Below the pieces are notes generated by a model, which worked only from the letters and a program-made list of their open reading frames with translations, made no database searches and had not been told where the DNA came from. From assembly GCA_040437565.1 (NCBI GenBank), contig JBDOQK010000065.1, positions 123,000 to 186,999 on the forward strand: a stretch of DNA of 64,000 nt. Direction: 5' to 3'. This document shows, in pieces, positions 20,856 through 32,146 of the stretch. The DNA is from Albugo candida. Its lineage: Eukaryota; Oomycota; Peronosporomycetes; Albuginales. Position 1 is the stretch's first letter, and each line of letters starts with the position of its first letter. A program made the position numbers and the translations under genes.

Positions 20856-22580
20856 TGAGTAGAATGGTCTCTAACGAGACCTGGGATGAATTTTCAACAG
20901 GAAATTGATTTGATTAGAGAGAACAAAAGAATGTATCTTACGAAGTCAGCAATGCCTCTGGCTGGTTGAAACAAAATAACCCAGCAGGTGTGTGAGGAGC
21001 AAGCATGCTAAATAATTATGTCCAGGGTCTTCTATTGAGAATACTTGGTGTTTGTGACCTTCTCCTTGTAACGTTGGTGTCCATACATGCATGCATCCAT
21101 AACAGGTCAGGTATAACTCCAAATGCGTCGCATGCAGTGCTGTCTCAAGAGCAGCATGTATTTTTCGACTTGTTAATTATTGATTATTGGAGGACAGAAT
21201 CAATTGTACTGCTCACCCATTTGATTTACAGGTCCATTTATATTTATTATGCGTTGAATTGATAAATTGACAAATTGACCCACCCCTCAATACATCCCCC
21301 TCCCGAATTTTTATAAGTGCAATTATCCAACTTAACAACCTGATGCCTTCTAGTATAATGTAGTGACCAAGAGCCCGCATTTCGCCAAATTTCAGTCTGC
21401 AAAAAAGCTTTCGTTGACTCAGCTGCCACATAGATCTATAAAGGTATACAAGGACAATTGACGCTTAATGGCGCGGTCACAAAACATGTAACTTCGGAAG
21501 TTTTAGTAAATGTTTGGATTCAATCATCCAACCTAACGTTCCTTCGTCTAGATATAGACTATTACACAGGAAACCCTCCGATTGACCAAAGGCTTTCCTG
21601 CAAGCATTCTCTCCTTAGGACCGACTAATCAAAAGCGCATTGCCTGAGAGGCAAACTGATAGAGTTAAGAGACGGTGATTGCATCCGCATATCACCTCTA
21701 GAATGAGGTATCCTTACCGATGAACCCATAAGCATACATACCAAAATTCACTTCAGTTGAGATAATCAGCAACGAATAAATAGTATGCGTATACTCCAGC
21801 ACACATTACCAAGAGGTCAAAAGTTAGGCAGCATCTCTAGCATTTAAAGGGCCAGTGTTGAGTCTTCATGTGCACCATATGATTATAAGTTAAAAATCCC
21901 GCAACAAATGTTTAGAGCACAGCCATAGTCCTCACTTAACAGGACTTATTATCGAATTGACCACCAAGCAGCATTTGCATATTCATATAAGCCATTTAGA
22001 AGCAATGATTGATCCTCTATACTTTTTTCTCTGAATCGCTCCCAAATTATTCCTCAATGTCAGAGGACTCGTCTACGCACTGCGTCTGCATCCTCCTCAT
22101 ATGCTTGGAAGGGTCTGCTGTAACAATAAGCTGAGATAGACAAAAAGTCACAAGGCAAAAAAGAGTTTGCAGCTTGGTTTCTAAGCTGGACAATAGACGC
22201 GACATGGAGAACGTGGCGTACTCTTAGAAATGGCTCATACGATGAAATGGCTCTTTTTAAGTTCAGGCATACAACAAAGCCAAAATCTGCAAACTTGGCC
22301 TGCGGTCATAACCATAGTAATTCGTGCATGGTTTGAATAGTTGATATCAAAAGTATCTTGTATCAAATCAAAAGAGACTAGTTGAGGCGTAGAGTATCTC
22401 ATTTATCAGGTGGCCAGCCCCAAGAAATCATGGCAGAGTTATCTGAAACTCATAAGGCCAATTATTACTGCATTCGCAAATGTTGGAACAAGAGGACAAT
22501 AGCGGTACTTCATTTTTACGCAATGACAAAACTTAAAGGGTAAGATACCCGACGGCATACAAACACGATTGTATTCCTAG
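20856..22580. other. Gene-poor AT-rich stretch
   Basis: About 1.7 kb with only short, non-protein-like readings on both strands. I see no RNA gene, repeat array or mobile element. Confidence 0.45.
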
Positions 22581-23335
22581 CTAGTTGATGGGTTGTAACA
22601 CGGACTCGATGAAAGTTTTGAACGATTCATAATCCACGTCGCGCAGCTCCGGGGTTGACACACCATTGATGAGATAGATATCAGTATCGTATATTTCTCG
22701 GGAAACAGCATACTTCCAATACAAGAGTAGTCTTTCCGTTCCGTCAAGTCGGTCATTTTCGTCAGCCCAATTTTTGTGCGAGAGGCGTGGAAAAGATGCA
22801 CTTGCAAGTTCACGAATTCTTTTCCTTACATCAAGCGGTGTCAAGTACAGATCCTTAAAATCGGTGAACCTACACGATAAAGTAATTAGACAAGATGGTT
22901 TGTGGTGAAGAAACGCACAGAACACATACGACATTCGATGCTCGTAGATTATTTCCAACCATTCGAAAAAATACATCATCTCCAAGCTCTTTTGTGACTT
23001 GATAGATTGACGTGTATATCTCAAATAATTGAGCGTTGTCTGGATGATTAAACAAGATAAATCGGACGCAAATTTGGTCTTTATATTCCTCCGCGAGCTT
23101 CATCATGATATCGTATGATGTATAGGTCCTGTTGACCAGCTACACGATAAGATGGATTAGATTAATTGCAAATCATCAAAAGATATTAACTTGCAGGATC
23201 GGTAAACGTTTCTATTTGAACAGGGGCAGACAAGCTACACTTGTGCAGTCTAAATCCAGCAGGTACTGGTGGAAACTCAGGCCGCGCTTGCACACGGATT
23301 ATTTGAAGCATCAAAAATAGTTTCAAGGCCACCAT
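22581..23335 (-). CDS. Secretory thioredoxin-fold protein, three exons
   Basis: Exons are 23195-23335, 22919-23139 and 22581-22869; phases match at both junctions and give 216 residues. The N-terminus is a signal peptide (MVALKLFLMLQIIRVQA). The mature start (PPVPAGFRLHKCSLSAPVQI, then ETFTDP) has the strand-loop layout of DsbA/thioredoxin-like proteins, but the position of the usual CxxC after ETFTDP reads LVNRTYTSY, so it probably lacks disulfide redox chemistry. A helical middle (MMKLAEEYKDQI) and a typical HPDNAQLFEIY segment follow. It is likely ER-lumenal or secreted. The first intron appears to be of GC-AG type. Family assignment is by fold pattern only. Confidence 0.7.
22870..22918 (-). 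other. Intron 2 of the thioredoxin-fold gene
   Basis: 49 bp, GTGCGT...GTGTAG with TCTAATTA upstream of the acceptor. Phase 2 on both sides. Confidence 0.8.
23140..23194 (-). other. GC-AG intron 1 of the thioredoxin-fold gene
   Basis: 55 bp, GCAAGT...GTGTAG with TCTAATCC near the 3' end. Only the GC donor keeps the frame; the GT one base further in gives stops. Confidence 0.65.
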
Positions 23336-24630
23336 ACTGATTAGCTGATGTTTTTCGTCTTCTTGGGTGAATTTGCTTGTGTGATCCTCTCTACAAGCCT
23401 TGAAGTAATTTTGAGTGCATGTGTAATGTGACTCTATGGACAGTGAAATTGTAGAGCGTGCTCAAGCAGCATTTTCTATATATCGATGTAAAAATGATAT
23501 CCATTTCTGTATGGATGTCGTCCATCCATAAGCGCTTCCTATGCATTACAACATTCTTTCAATGGCTAAAAGTATCCCGAAGGGGCCTTTCATCCAAGAG
23601 TATTACGGCGTTGTGTATGCCCTATACCATTAGCAAGAAAATACATAAAGAGGATACGCCCCAAAAAACTATTCATGACGGTTCACCGGGCTCTGGCTCA
23701 GTGTCGTTACATTCGTCATACTTTTGGGTATCCGAATCCTGGGAACTAGCCTCACAAAATGGGTGATCATAATATCATTTATTCGTGGAAGTCAGTCTCC
23801 ATTCTGAGTTATTCGTCCTCCATGCGTCTTAAGACAGGTAAAAGTATCCTTTGTTTACGAATATATTCTCAATTATGTGCAATCATTTGCTCCCTTTTCG
23901 TCTTCAATTCACTCATCGCACGCCTTCATTTAGCTTCACCAAATTCCCGCATTCGTATCGAGTTGTAAAATCTTTGATGCCATAAGCCCATCCTTCTTTA
24001 CACTTGTCCGTCAATAATCAATATAGGCACTTGTGGGGAACAAGGTCCTGGAAACCTTTTATGTGTATACGTGACCGATGGTGGGTTTCAAGGGTTTCTC
24101 ATGCCCCAAATGTAAACTAGAAACTTCATGATTGACACTCCGTCGCATTACTGACCATAGGAATTCCAACACACTCCAAGTGCCGCAACAAAAACCGCTT
24201 TCTGCCACAAAAGAGCTCGATAAGTTGGTGGATTTGAGATTGCAAAGCTTTGCTTGGGTGAAGTCGATATCTTTATAGATAATGTGTGAGCCAACCGTAT
24301 GACTTCTATATCCCCATGCTGAAGTGATTCAAAGTTGTTGCAGTGCTCGACCGTAGTGTTCGATGGCCACTTCTTGTACCTCTGCTATAAATTACCAGTG
24401 TTTGCTATGTTTGAATGGCAAATTTCTTGATTTAGTTCCATCATGAAGGATTTTGGAGCATGTACTATCGTTGTTGACCTTGTTCGAATTGCTTATACGA
24501 TCAGCTGTAGATCTCTACGTGCAAGCGACGCCATATTGCTCCATATGAGAGCATGTCATTGAACATGCCAAGTAAACGCCCGATAAAACACAAAATAGGC
24601 CATCGCAATACTTCTCCTTTTGTAATTATG
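23336..24630. other. Non-coding stretch
   Basis: About 1.3 kb. The longest readings (about 100 codons at 23458-23766) are compositionally random. No RNA gene or repeat seen. Confidence 0.4.
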
Positions 24631-24639
24631 AGAATCCTG

Positions 24640-24960
24640 AGAGTTTGACCGCACCAACTCGCTGCAGACAATCATGTGACGTTGTGGAAGCAGTCGATAT
24701 TGTTCTCGTACATCCGAAGCTGATAAAGTGATGTGCTAGTACTGAAGTTTTGCATCCAGCTCTTCTATTTATATAAGACGGGTCGAATGAGGCTTTAGGA
24801 TGCTGTGAACGATGTCGTTAATAGACGCTCCGGGCAATATGCGATCATATAAAAACCACTGAAGGTAGGACCTTCCGCTGATACACCTTTGACATGTTCT
24901 TCGTTTCGTTAGAGAATCGTGCTGTAAAATACATGATATGTATTCTTGAAAATGCCGCAA
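24640..24960 (-). pseudogene. Decayed START-domain fragment
   Basis: Two short minus-strand readings, broken by a stop and a frame change, resemble the START/FYVE gene at 15-17 kb: RILPGASINDIVHSI against RIPGSIETVVEIL, then SASDVREQYRLLP against STADVREQYWISM. The order and spacing agree, so this looks like an old paralogue remnant. No FYVE part was found nearby. Confidence 0.4.
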
Positions 24961-26951
24961 GTTGTAAATGACCACGCAATCACAAGCATTAAGTGCACAG
25001 CATGCATGCTCATGGGTTATTCTTTCCGTACATTTGTAGCTGATACATTTTTAGGACAAGTCAGCGGATCTGAGATTTGTGGAAAGAGACATAAGGTATT
25101 CTCTCAATCCCAAATCGTCTTCTTGACATGTTCCCAGAGAACAGATTATACATTAGTGTCACTTAGATGCCATCCATGTGGTACACGACAATTGGATGAT
25201 TTTGCATACAAAGTGACGTAAAGTTGCACGTCACAGAGACTGTATCAAGTCAGGCACCAAAATTCACTAATGAGTCTGACTGACGGAACCCAACGAATCG
25301 ATAGAAGACTGCCACCAATAGTCTGGCCATTTCATTGCTTCCATAGATACCAGAAACACAGTTACCTCGCAAAGACCAGCGCTGTAGATGCCTCGACTAC
25401 AAGCACACTTGGTGAACCAAAGCTCCTGGTGTAGTGCTGCCGCAAGGTTATTGGAATAGACCGACTGCTTTCTGAAGAGATTGAGAGAGTTTATATTGCA
25501 AGCGCTTGACCTGGTGCATCGGTGAGATTTTGAAAGCTCTGTAACAGTCTACTTCTGGAGCGTAAACGCGCAATGAAATTGACGAGATTTTGTGCGGAGT
25601 AAAATGTGTAGAACGCATATATGTCTTGATTCTTGTTCAAGCCCTCCCACCAACTTTGTAGACGTCCTATCCAAGCATATTTGTGGCATCGAAAGTGACG
25701 TTTTCACGGTACATCCATGAACGACATGCATGTAATTGGATACAAGACGGCGCAAAACGCAATAACCCGAGATCTCTATCATGGCGCTCATCTTTTTTGC
25801 GAGAAAGAAAGCTGCACTGAGAGCGTTTATTGTAAATCTGAAAACCTAAAAAACAATCGGCTTTCCAAATCGACAAGAGCCTCTAGTTGGATAGGGTAGA
25901 ACGGCTGCTTCACATGCAGCAAGAGGAACAGAATACACCAAGAGGATCGAATAAGCCGCCATGCTATCAAATTGGAAATGCTCAACTTGTTTGGAAAAGG
26001 TTGGTCTGGGGTCCTCTACCAATGAAACTCCACCAATGCAAATATGGTGTACAAAATGGATCCAATATGTGATTCCGATGTTTAGAGAGGGTCTCCACAA
26101 GTCACATTCTACCCCTGAAGAAGTGTCTCACCACGAAGTGAAGTGGTGGACCATTCTCATATCCGCTTTTTCTCTTATACAAGTGATTGAGTGCATCATG
26201 CTTCATTTCGAGACTGCTGGAATCACCTCCGCGGGGACACGAGAAAACATTTACACTGACAGCTATGGAATTTTACAAAATCTGATATTATCCAAGGTTT
26301 ATCCTTCTATCATAGTGAGGTGCAATCATGTGAGAAAGCGGTCGAGCTCTACTCCTTTCTGCTGTATAGAATCATATCGACTATTGGAGCGCATCTCACC
26401 ATAAAGAACTCTATCCGCTTTGATTGTACAACTGTATAAACTGTGTGACATAATATTATTATGAAGTATTGTTGACTTTTCCTTTTCATTCAACAACCAG
26501 GAAATCTTCCTCTTCTCATTCTTACTCAAAAAAACGAAGTGAAAGAAAACTTTTTTATGCATTCACAGTACGGGTGTCTGAAGTCAACTTTTACTAATGC
26601 TGGTTTTCACGTCGATTCCATGGAGATGTGTTGATGTAAAAGAAAATTGGCGGACTGATCACAGGTTGACAAATGATGCGTTCAACACGACGCTCAGTTA
26701 TTATCTGTCTCTAGCAATCGTTAAGAGCTTTTACCTATCCGTTCTTATTAAATTGAGGATGGCTTCCATGTATTAGAAATCACAGAGAGGACGAACGAGA
26801 ATGAATTTGAAATTGAATTAGCATCCGAAATCATTGTCTGCTGTCGACTGTTTGAGTGGTCAACTCGTATCAAAGTCAGACTTTCCTGCAAGCAGTGTTG
26901 CTGCAATACATTGAATAGTATTAATCACATATGGTACAAAAAATATTTGAA
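24961..26951. other. Non-coding stretch
   Basis: About 2 kb. Readings of 80-147 codons occur (for example 25961-26404 plus; 25846-26100 minus, with a signal-peptide-like MAAYSILLVYSVPLAACEA), but none is supported by length, motif or splice logic. Confidence 0.35.
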
Positions 26952-29900
26952 TCAAAATGTTGCTTTGAAGATGGTCACTACACTCTTTTTCATTTTTTTC
27001 ATGCGTCTATACAAAGATACAGTCAGTTTCTTACTCGGACTTGCATTTAAATGGGATACAAGCGCTCCATATTTTCGTGGAGTGCCCTGTGAAGGTAATC
27101 GCGTTCGGGATACCAGTACCTCCTTCAGCATTGCGACGCGCGCAAGAGCAGTAGTCGGCTGATTCATATCCTGACACCATTTGCGAATGATTTGAGCTTT
27201 GATGCACGCATGCTCTTTCTCGTCAATTCGACCTCGGAGATATAGGTCCGCAACGTCATACAATTGTTCTTCCATCTTGATGACATGCTCTCGTTCTTCA
27301 GTNNNNNNNNNNNNNNNNNNNNNNNNNNNNNNNNNNNNNNNNNNNNNNNNNNNNNNNNNNNNNNNNNNNNNNNNNNNNNNNNNNNNNNNNNNNNNNNNNN
27401 NNTGGAGTGCCCTGTGAAGGTAATCGCGTTCGGGATACCAGTACCTCCTTCAGCATTGCGACGCGCGCAAGAGCAGTAGTCGGCTGATTCATATCCTGAC
27501 ACCATTTGCGAATGATTTGAGCTTTGATGCACGCATGCTCTTTCTCGTCAATTCGACCTCGGAGATATAGGTCCGCAACGTCATACAATTGTTCTTCCAT
27601 CTTGATGACATGCTCTCGTTCTTCAGTGTCCTGATCTTCAACAATTGGAGGTGATACGATTGTATTTTCACTAGAGCCATCGTGCATCAGAGCTGCAGAT
27701 TTCGTGTTGGAGTGCTTTATTGGGCTCATTTTTGGATAAAGTGGATTGGGAAAATCAGCGACAACATCCCTTTCACGACTTGCTCTGCGTTTGTATACCG
27801 TGTCTCTTGTGTTAGCCAATCCAGAACACACAGAGGTCGATGAGAATATCGATGGAATTGCATTGCTGCTCCCACTTCTCCGTCTGAAATGCTCTCCTAA
27901 TTTGATAGAATCTGAATTGGAATTCGTTTGTTTAGATGCTTCCAGTTGTTGTCGCATTTCTATTTTTTTCGCTTCATACGCCGCAAATCGTTCCATTACT
28001 TCGTCCTTGTGGATGAGCCTCAATTCGTGAACAATGGAAGGCTCCAGCTGATTGATGATGTATCGGCTCGTGTCTAGAAAACTTCGAATATCACGACTTG
28101 TTCCGAGTGTGAAGATCCCTTTTCCAGGAATGTTTACTCCACTGCTAAGGTACTCATTGATGGTCAACAACACTTCTCCTGCATCTTTGGTTTCTAAAAG
28201 TGGGACTCGTAATGTGAAGAAAATGGCAATTCCAACACCCAACAACACACGCGAAGCTGATTGATTTTCTTGTGCACGAGTGAACAGCATGTCGATGACT
28301 TGCATACCACCACTAACTGGTAATGAAGTCAGAAAGCATGTGACGAGCCACTTGGTGCACAAAATCTCCATATTTAGGCCCAGCACTTGCAAGTGAGCGT
28401 GCAGTTGCACATCATTTTGAAAAAGTAATGTGTCCATCACTGCACAATCGGTGTGTAAACCGATCATTGAATCGACGTGATATGCAGGTAACAGCTCCTC
28501 AATGAGAAGAATTAAGGCGCACAACGTATGCTCTTTGTCAAGATAACGTAGTAGTACGATCAAAATTTCATTCATCCCTTGACAATATCCAACGCGACGA
28601 TTTCTTCTAGCAAATTCGATTAGAATCTGACGAATGTCGTTGATAACTACTGGGTTGATATCTCTTGTTCGTGAAATGTCAGTCTCAATAGCTTTCCAGA
28701 CTTCTGCATCTAGATCCTCACACGTGCTGGAAGGTGCCTCATCTCTACTCAAGGTCTCTAGATTTGAGGCGAATGAAGTCACATCTTCCAACAGAATGAC
28801 CCAAACCCATGACCGATGCTCTTCTGGGATACCATGAAGACTCTGTGCTCGAACCTGATTGACAAATGACTGCCACACAGTCTCTACAGATCGATCTGCT
28901 ATTTGTGTAAATCTCGCTCTCAGTGCATCCCACGCCCGAAAAGAAGACTTATCGTACGCCAAATCGACACTAGCACTGAATCCATACATTCTTCCCTGAT
29001 CTTGAACGCGTAAGGACCGCGGCGTGACCGCTAAGACTCGTTTTGAAGCATCTTTCTTACTCATTCGGAGCGAAGTGCTGTTCGACCGTCTTCGATTCAC
29101 TTTTCGTATGCCTTCATCCAACTTCTCCAAAACCTCCATTTGTGTTGGTGTCGTGACGATTTCTAATGCCACACTTTCATCATCTCGCTCCTCAAACCCC
29201 AACCAGTGTTCACTACAGTCTTTAAATGATTCCCTTTCTGGCAACTTGGGTCGCCTCAAATCTTTTCCTTCGCCGTCCTCTTGATCGATATGCTTCCACT
29301 GGATGATCAGCCGGATATTCTGCCCTCTACCTCTGCGACTATTACTTCGTGCTCGTTCCTGAACGTCAGCGTTCGATGATGAAGCAGTCTTTCTGGTAAC
29401 AATCGCGTCTGCCTGGAATTGTTCTTCTTGTTGCTTTACATATAAATATAGGCGTTGCCTTAAGGATTGCAGCTTTTCGTCGTTTACGTGAGAGTGAATA
29501 AAGACCACCAAATCCAAAAAAGAATTTGCGACCACGGCTTCTTGTAAACTTGTAAAGCAGAATTCCACAATGAGTTCAATCATCACACTTGGATCTTGGA
29601 CTTCCACTAAATATCGACTTAGATACAATAAAATGGCCAAAGAGGTCGCAAATATCACTTTTGCATCGAAACGAGAGCAGCAAATATCGACAAAAAGCAA
29701 GTCATAGAGACGACAGACAACTTCGAATGGAATTGACTCGGCAAAAAAAGAAAAGAACCACTTGGTGCACAGCAATTGTACGGTGATCCCAACGTCTATA
29801 CAAAAAGAAGCATCAGAAGGAGTAGAATCGTGTCAGTTCCTCGGATATTGTACCACTAAAGTGACGACCGAGGATAGGATCGTACTGGTCCAATAATTCC

Positions 29901-30589
29901 TGCAGCACTAAACAATCGACTTGAAAGTCTAAGATCGAAGCTTCATGATATTTCGGCAACAATACTTCCATTAAGAGTCGAAATCCCCAAAAGGAGTCTT
30001 TTTCTGATAAAAATGTGCTCAAAACGACACAGATTTCGACCATTCCCTACCACAAGAAAAGCTCAATCAATTGCAAATTGCGAATTTTAAGAGATTTTAT
30101 AGATTTATTTACATGGCAGTAATAAAACTCGTCCCGTGACTCTGTGTACGCCAGCATAATCCTCTTAATCTTCTCTTCCTGAACTTGATTCAAGTGATCA
30201 AAGCGCTCAATCGCGACTTCTTGTGCCTGTGCAAGCGTATTTACAATGGTTCCTCCATTCATACCGCTACTTTCTTCGCATTCCTCTTCGCATTTTGCAT
30301 TCGTTTGTGCTCTCGATGCGCTGGTTTCCAACGCCACTTCTTCAATATTTCTAATGAGTTCTTCGTACGAATATAGACTCTCGCAGTTTTCAGCTTGCAG
30401 CTTTTGTGTCTGGGAATGAAGTAACACGGGCCAAGCCCATTCACGATGACTCGGAGGTATTCCGTGATGTTGTATTGCTTCTAGTATCATGGGATTGTGG
30501 AGCATGGAGTGATATTGTCGCCCATGATCCTCGCTGACGCGATCCAGCTGTTGATATTCTTCATACAATTGACGCCATAATTGCTCCAT
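26952..30589 (-). CDS. Tandem TBC-domain RabGAP, three exons
   Basis: Exons are 30113-30589, 29854-30046 and 26952-29795; introns 30047-30112 and 29796-29853 keep phase. Corrected for a 325-bp gap artefact the product is 1062 residues. The first TBC domain (about residues 30-270) includes HGIPPSHREWAWPVLL; its Q-finger motif reads YYCHGM and no IxxDxxR is visible, so it is probably inactive. The second (about residues 480-800) has GIPEEHRSWVW, an arginine finger in IETDISRTR and a glutamine finger in YCQGMNE, so it should accelerate GTP hydrolysis by a Rab. The C-terminal ~200 residues are low-complexity. Acts in membrane traffic; the Rab is unknown. Confidence 0.85.
27303..27402. other. Assembly gap 7 (100 N), overlapping flanks
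   Basis: 27078-27302 is repeated at 27403-27627 (225 bp) inside the 3' part of the TBC gene. Confidence 0.95.
29796..29853 (-). other. Intron 2 of the TBC gene
   Basis: 58 bp, GTACAA...TGTATAG. Splicing gives HFSDVGITVQLLCTKWFF, the expected TBC helix; unspliced, a TGA follows shortly. Confidence 0.8.
30047..30112 (-). other. Intron 1 of the TBC gene
   Basis: 66 bp, GTAAAT...GTGGTAG. It joins YYCH to GMVEICVV in phase 0 and so rebuilds the domain's YxQ-GM position. Confidence 0.85.
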
Positions 30590-31231
30590 AATGAGAGAAA
30601 GTCAATGCAAACACGTATAAAGTACAAGCACACGCAGCACGCAACGCACGAAGGAGGCGACTCGAGTCGATTTTACTGTTCGATTGTTTCAGTAAGTATC
30701 GATTGTAAGCCTCTATTATCAAATATTTACGTGAAAAACATATTATTTAATATCACATTTTCTTGCGTCATTCCTGAGACTCCATAAGGTGAGACCACGA
30801 AAGTGAATGAGACACCTCATTATAGTACTTTAGAACTAGCTCTTATAAAAATTGGTCGTCAGCATGCACACTTTTGCGTGTCCAACTAATTGCAAACTTA
30901 ATAGAGCTTTACAAGTAGAGTAAGTCAAAGTACTCAAAACAATATCGCGTTGTTCGGAACTTATGAATCGTCTGCTTGGCATTACATTGATACAAATGAT
31001 CTACACACATCATGCACCACTTATTCAATTCCTATTGTAAATATACGTCACGCTTTTGCAGTAAGCACGCCAAGTGATGCTCAAATCTGATCGTGAAAAA
31101 CGTGGAAATAATATGAATTATTCGCTAAAGCTCTGCTGATTGGCTATTAGACAAAAGCAAGGACTCTTGTTTCTTGTCGTTGATATACGCATCTTGCGCT
31201 TCTTCCCTTGCTTGTATCAGGACACTCTATT
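30590..31231. other. Intergenic stretch
   Basis: About 640 bp, AT-rich, between the start of the TBC gene and the 3' end of a secreted-protein gene. Nothing recognisable. Confidence 0.45.
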
Positions 31232-31861
31232 TTATTTCATATATATGAGCCACCAGCGCAAATCAATATAAGTGTCTACCTTTGCGTGTTTGACGCTTTT
31301 CGGATTAGCTTTCTTGGTATTACGTACCACAACGTCCTCTACCTTACTGTCCGCATCATCGTCGATAGGAGCGTTGGTCATTGTGAATGAATGTGCGCCC
31401 TCTGAAGCCGAAGTGAATCCGCTGCTGCAGGAAGTAAGGAGATCCGTTGGAAGTTGATTGCGGAGATAGCTACAATATTCGAAACGCGCCGACCACAACT
31501 CCTGGTGGTCAGTGGTACCGGAACAATAATGCTCACATCCAGTTTTACTTCCTTCACAGCGTATCAGTGCATTATCGGATAGAAAGACAAGTACAGCCAN
31601 NNNNNNNNNNNNNNNNNNNNNNNNNNNNNNNNNNNNNNNNNNNNNNNNNNNNNNNNNNNNNNNNNNNNNNNNNNNNNNNNNNNNNNNNNNNNNNNNNNNA
31701 CAAGTACAGCCAGAAAGTACCCGAGCTGTAGCCGTTTTGACAAGTGGACCGGAACAATAATGCCCACATCCAGTTTTACTTCCTTCACAGCGTATCAGTG
31801 CATTATCGGATAGAAAGACAAGTACAGCCAGAAAGTACCCGAGCTGTAGCCGTTTTGACAA
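31232..31861 (-). CDS. Small Cys-rich secreted protein, 5' end disrupted by gap
   Basis: The intact C-terminal part carries a Cys pattern (GCEHYC, then ARFEYCSYLRNQLPTDLLTSC followed by SSG) like the adjacent upstream gene. It ends with a charged tail. Upstream, a hydrophobic LQLGYFLAVLVFLSDNALI could be its signal peptide, but no ATG is in frame before it; the start must lie in or be garbled by the gap at 31600-31699. A ~110-bp segment is present on both sides of the gap. Secreted candidate effector of unknown function; the reading at 31700-31861 may be an overlap artefact. Confidence 0.5.
   Translation of the reverse strand: MSKRLQLGYFLAVLVFLSDNALIRCEGSKTGCGHYCSGPLVKTATARVLSGCTCXXXXXXXXXXXXXXXXXXXXXXXXXXXXXXXXXXAVLVFLSDNALIRCEGSKTGCEHYCSGTTDHQELWSARFEYCSYLRNQLPTDLLTSCSSGFTSASEGAHSFTMTNAPIDDDADSKVEDVVVRNTKKANPKSVKHAKVDTYIDLRWWLIYMK
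31600..31699. other. Assembly gap 8 (100 N), short flank overlap
   Basis: 31587-31599 is repeated at 31700-31712, and 31519-31599 resembles 31746-31830 more widely. A genuine local repeat probably caused the break. Confidence 0.85.
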
Positions 31862-32037
31862 GTGGAAAATAGATCTGGGCGGGGTAGCCGCTCACGCCAC
31901 AAAGAGCATTTTTCTTCCATTTGCTTCATTACTTCGGAAGTACAAACCCCAATGCATTGCTCAGTATCATTGCCTGCTATCTGGACGTATTCCATGCTCC
32001 ACACCATCACAACAGCAACACAGGGGAGAAGTTGCAT
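31795..32037 (-). CDS. Small Cys-rich secreted protein
   Basis: The product has 80 residues as read. The N-terminus is signal-peptide-like (MQLLPCVAVVMVWSMEYVQ). The mature part has CIGVC, then EEKCSLWRERLPRPDLFSTC followed by QNG: the same C-x3-C ... C-x14/15-C-x2-G spacing with LP in the loop as the next gene downstream. The last ~15 codons (LYLSFYPIMH) lie in the locally repeated segment and may not be the true end. A paralogous pair of secreted proteins on the same strand suggests tandem duplication. Confidence 0.5.
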   Translation of the reverse strand: MQLLPCVAVVMVWSMEYVQIAGNDTEQCIGVCTSEVMKQMEEKCSLWRERLPRPDLFSTCQNGYSSGTFWLYLSFYPIMH

Positions 32038-32146
32038 ATTGAAAGCGAACGCGGTTGCAAAGTGTTTTCAGCGGACAATTTCGTGTGCCGTTTTGAGAAG
32101 ACGCATTATTGGATCTAAATTCAAATTAAAACGATTTTTTAATTGC

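Noticed and set aside
25961..26404. 147-codon plus reading in the gene-poor region
   Set aside because: No domain, no codon-level conservation visible, and overlapped by equally long minus readings.
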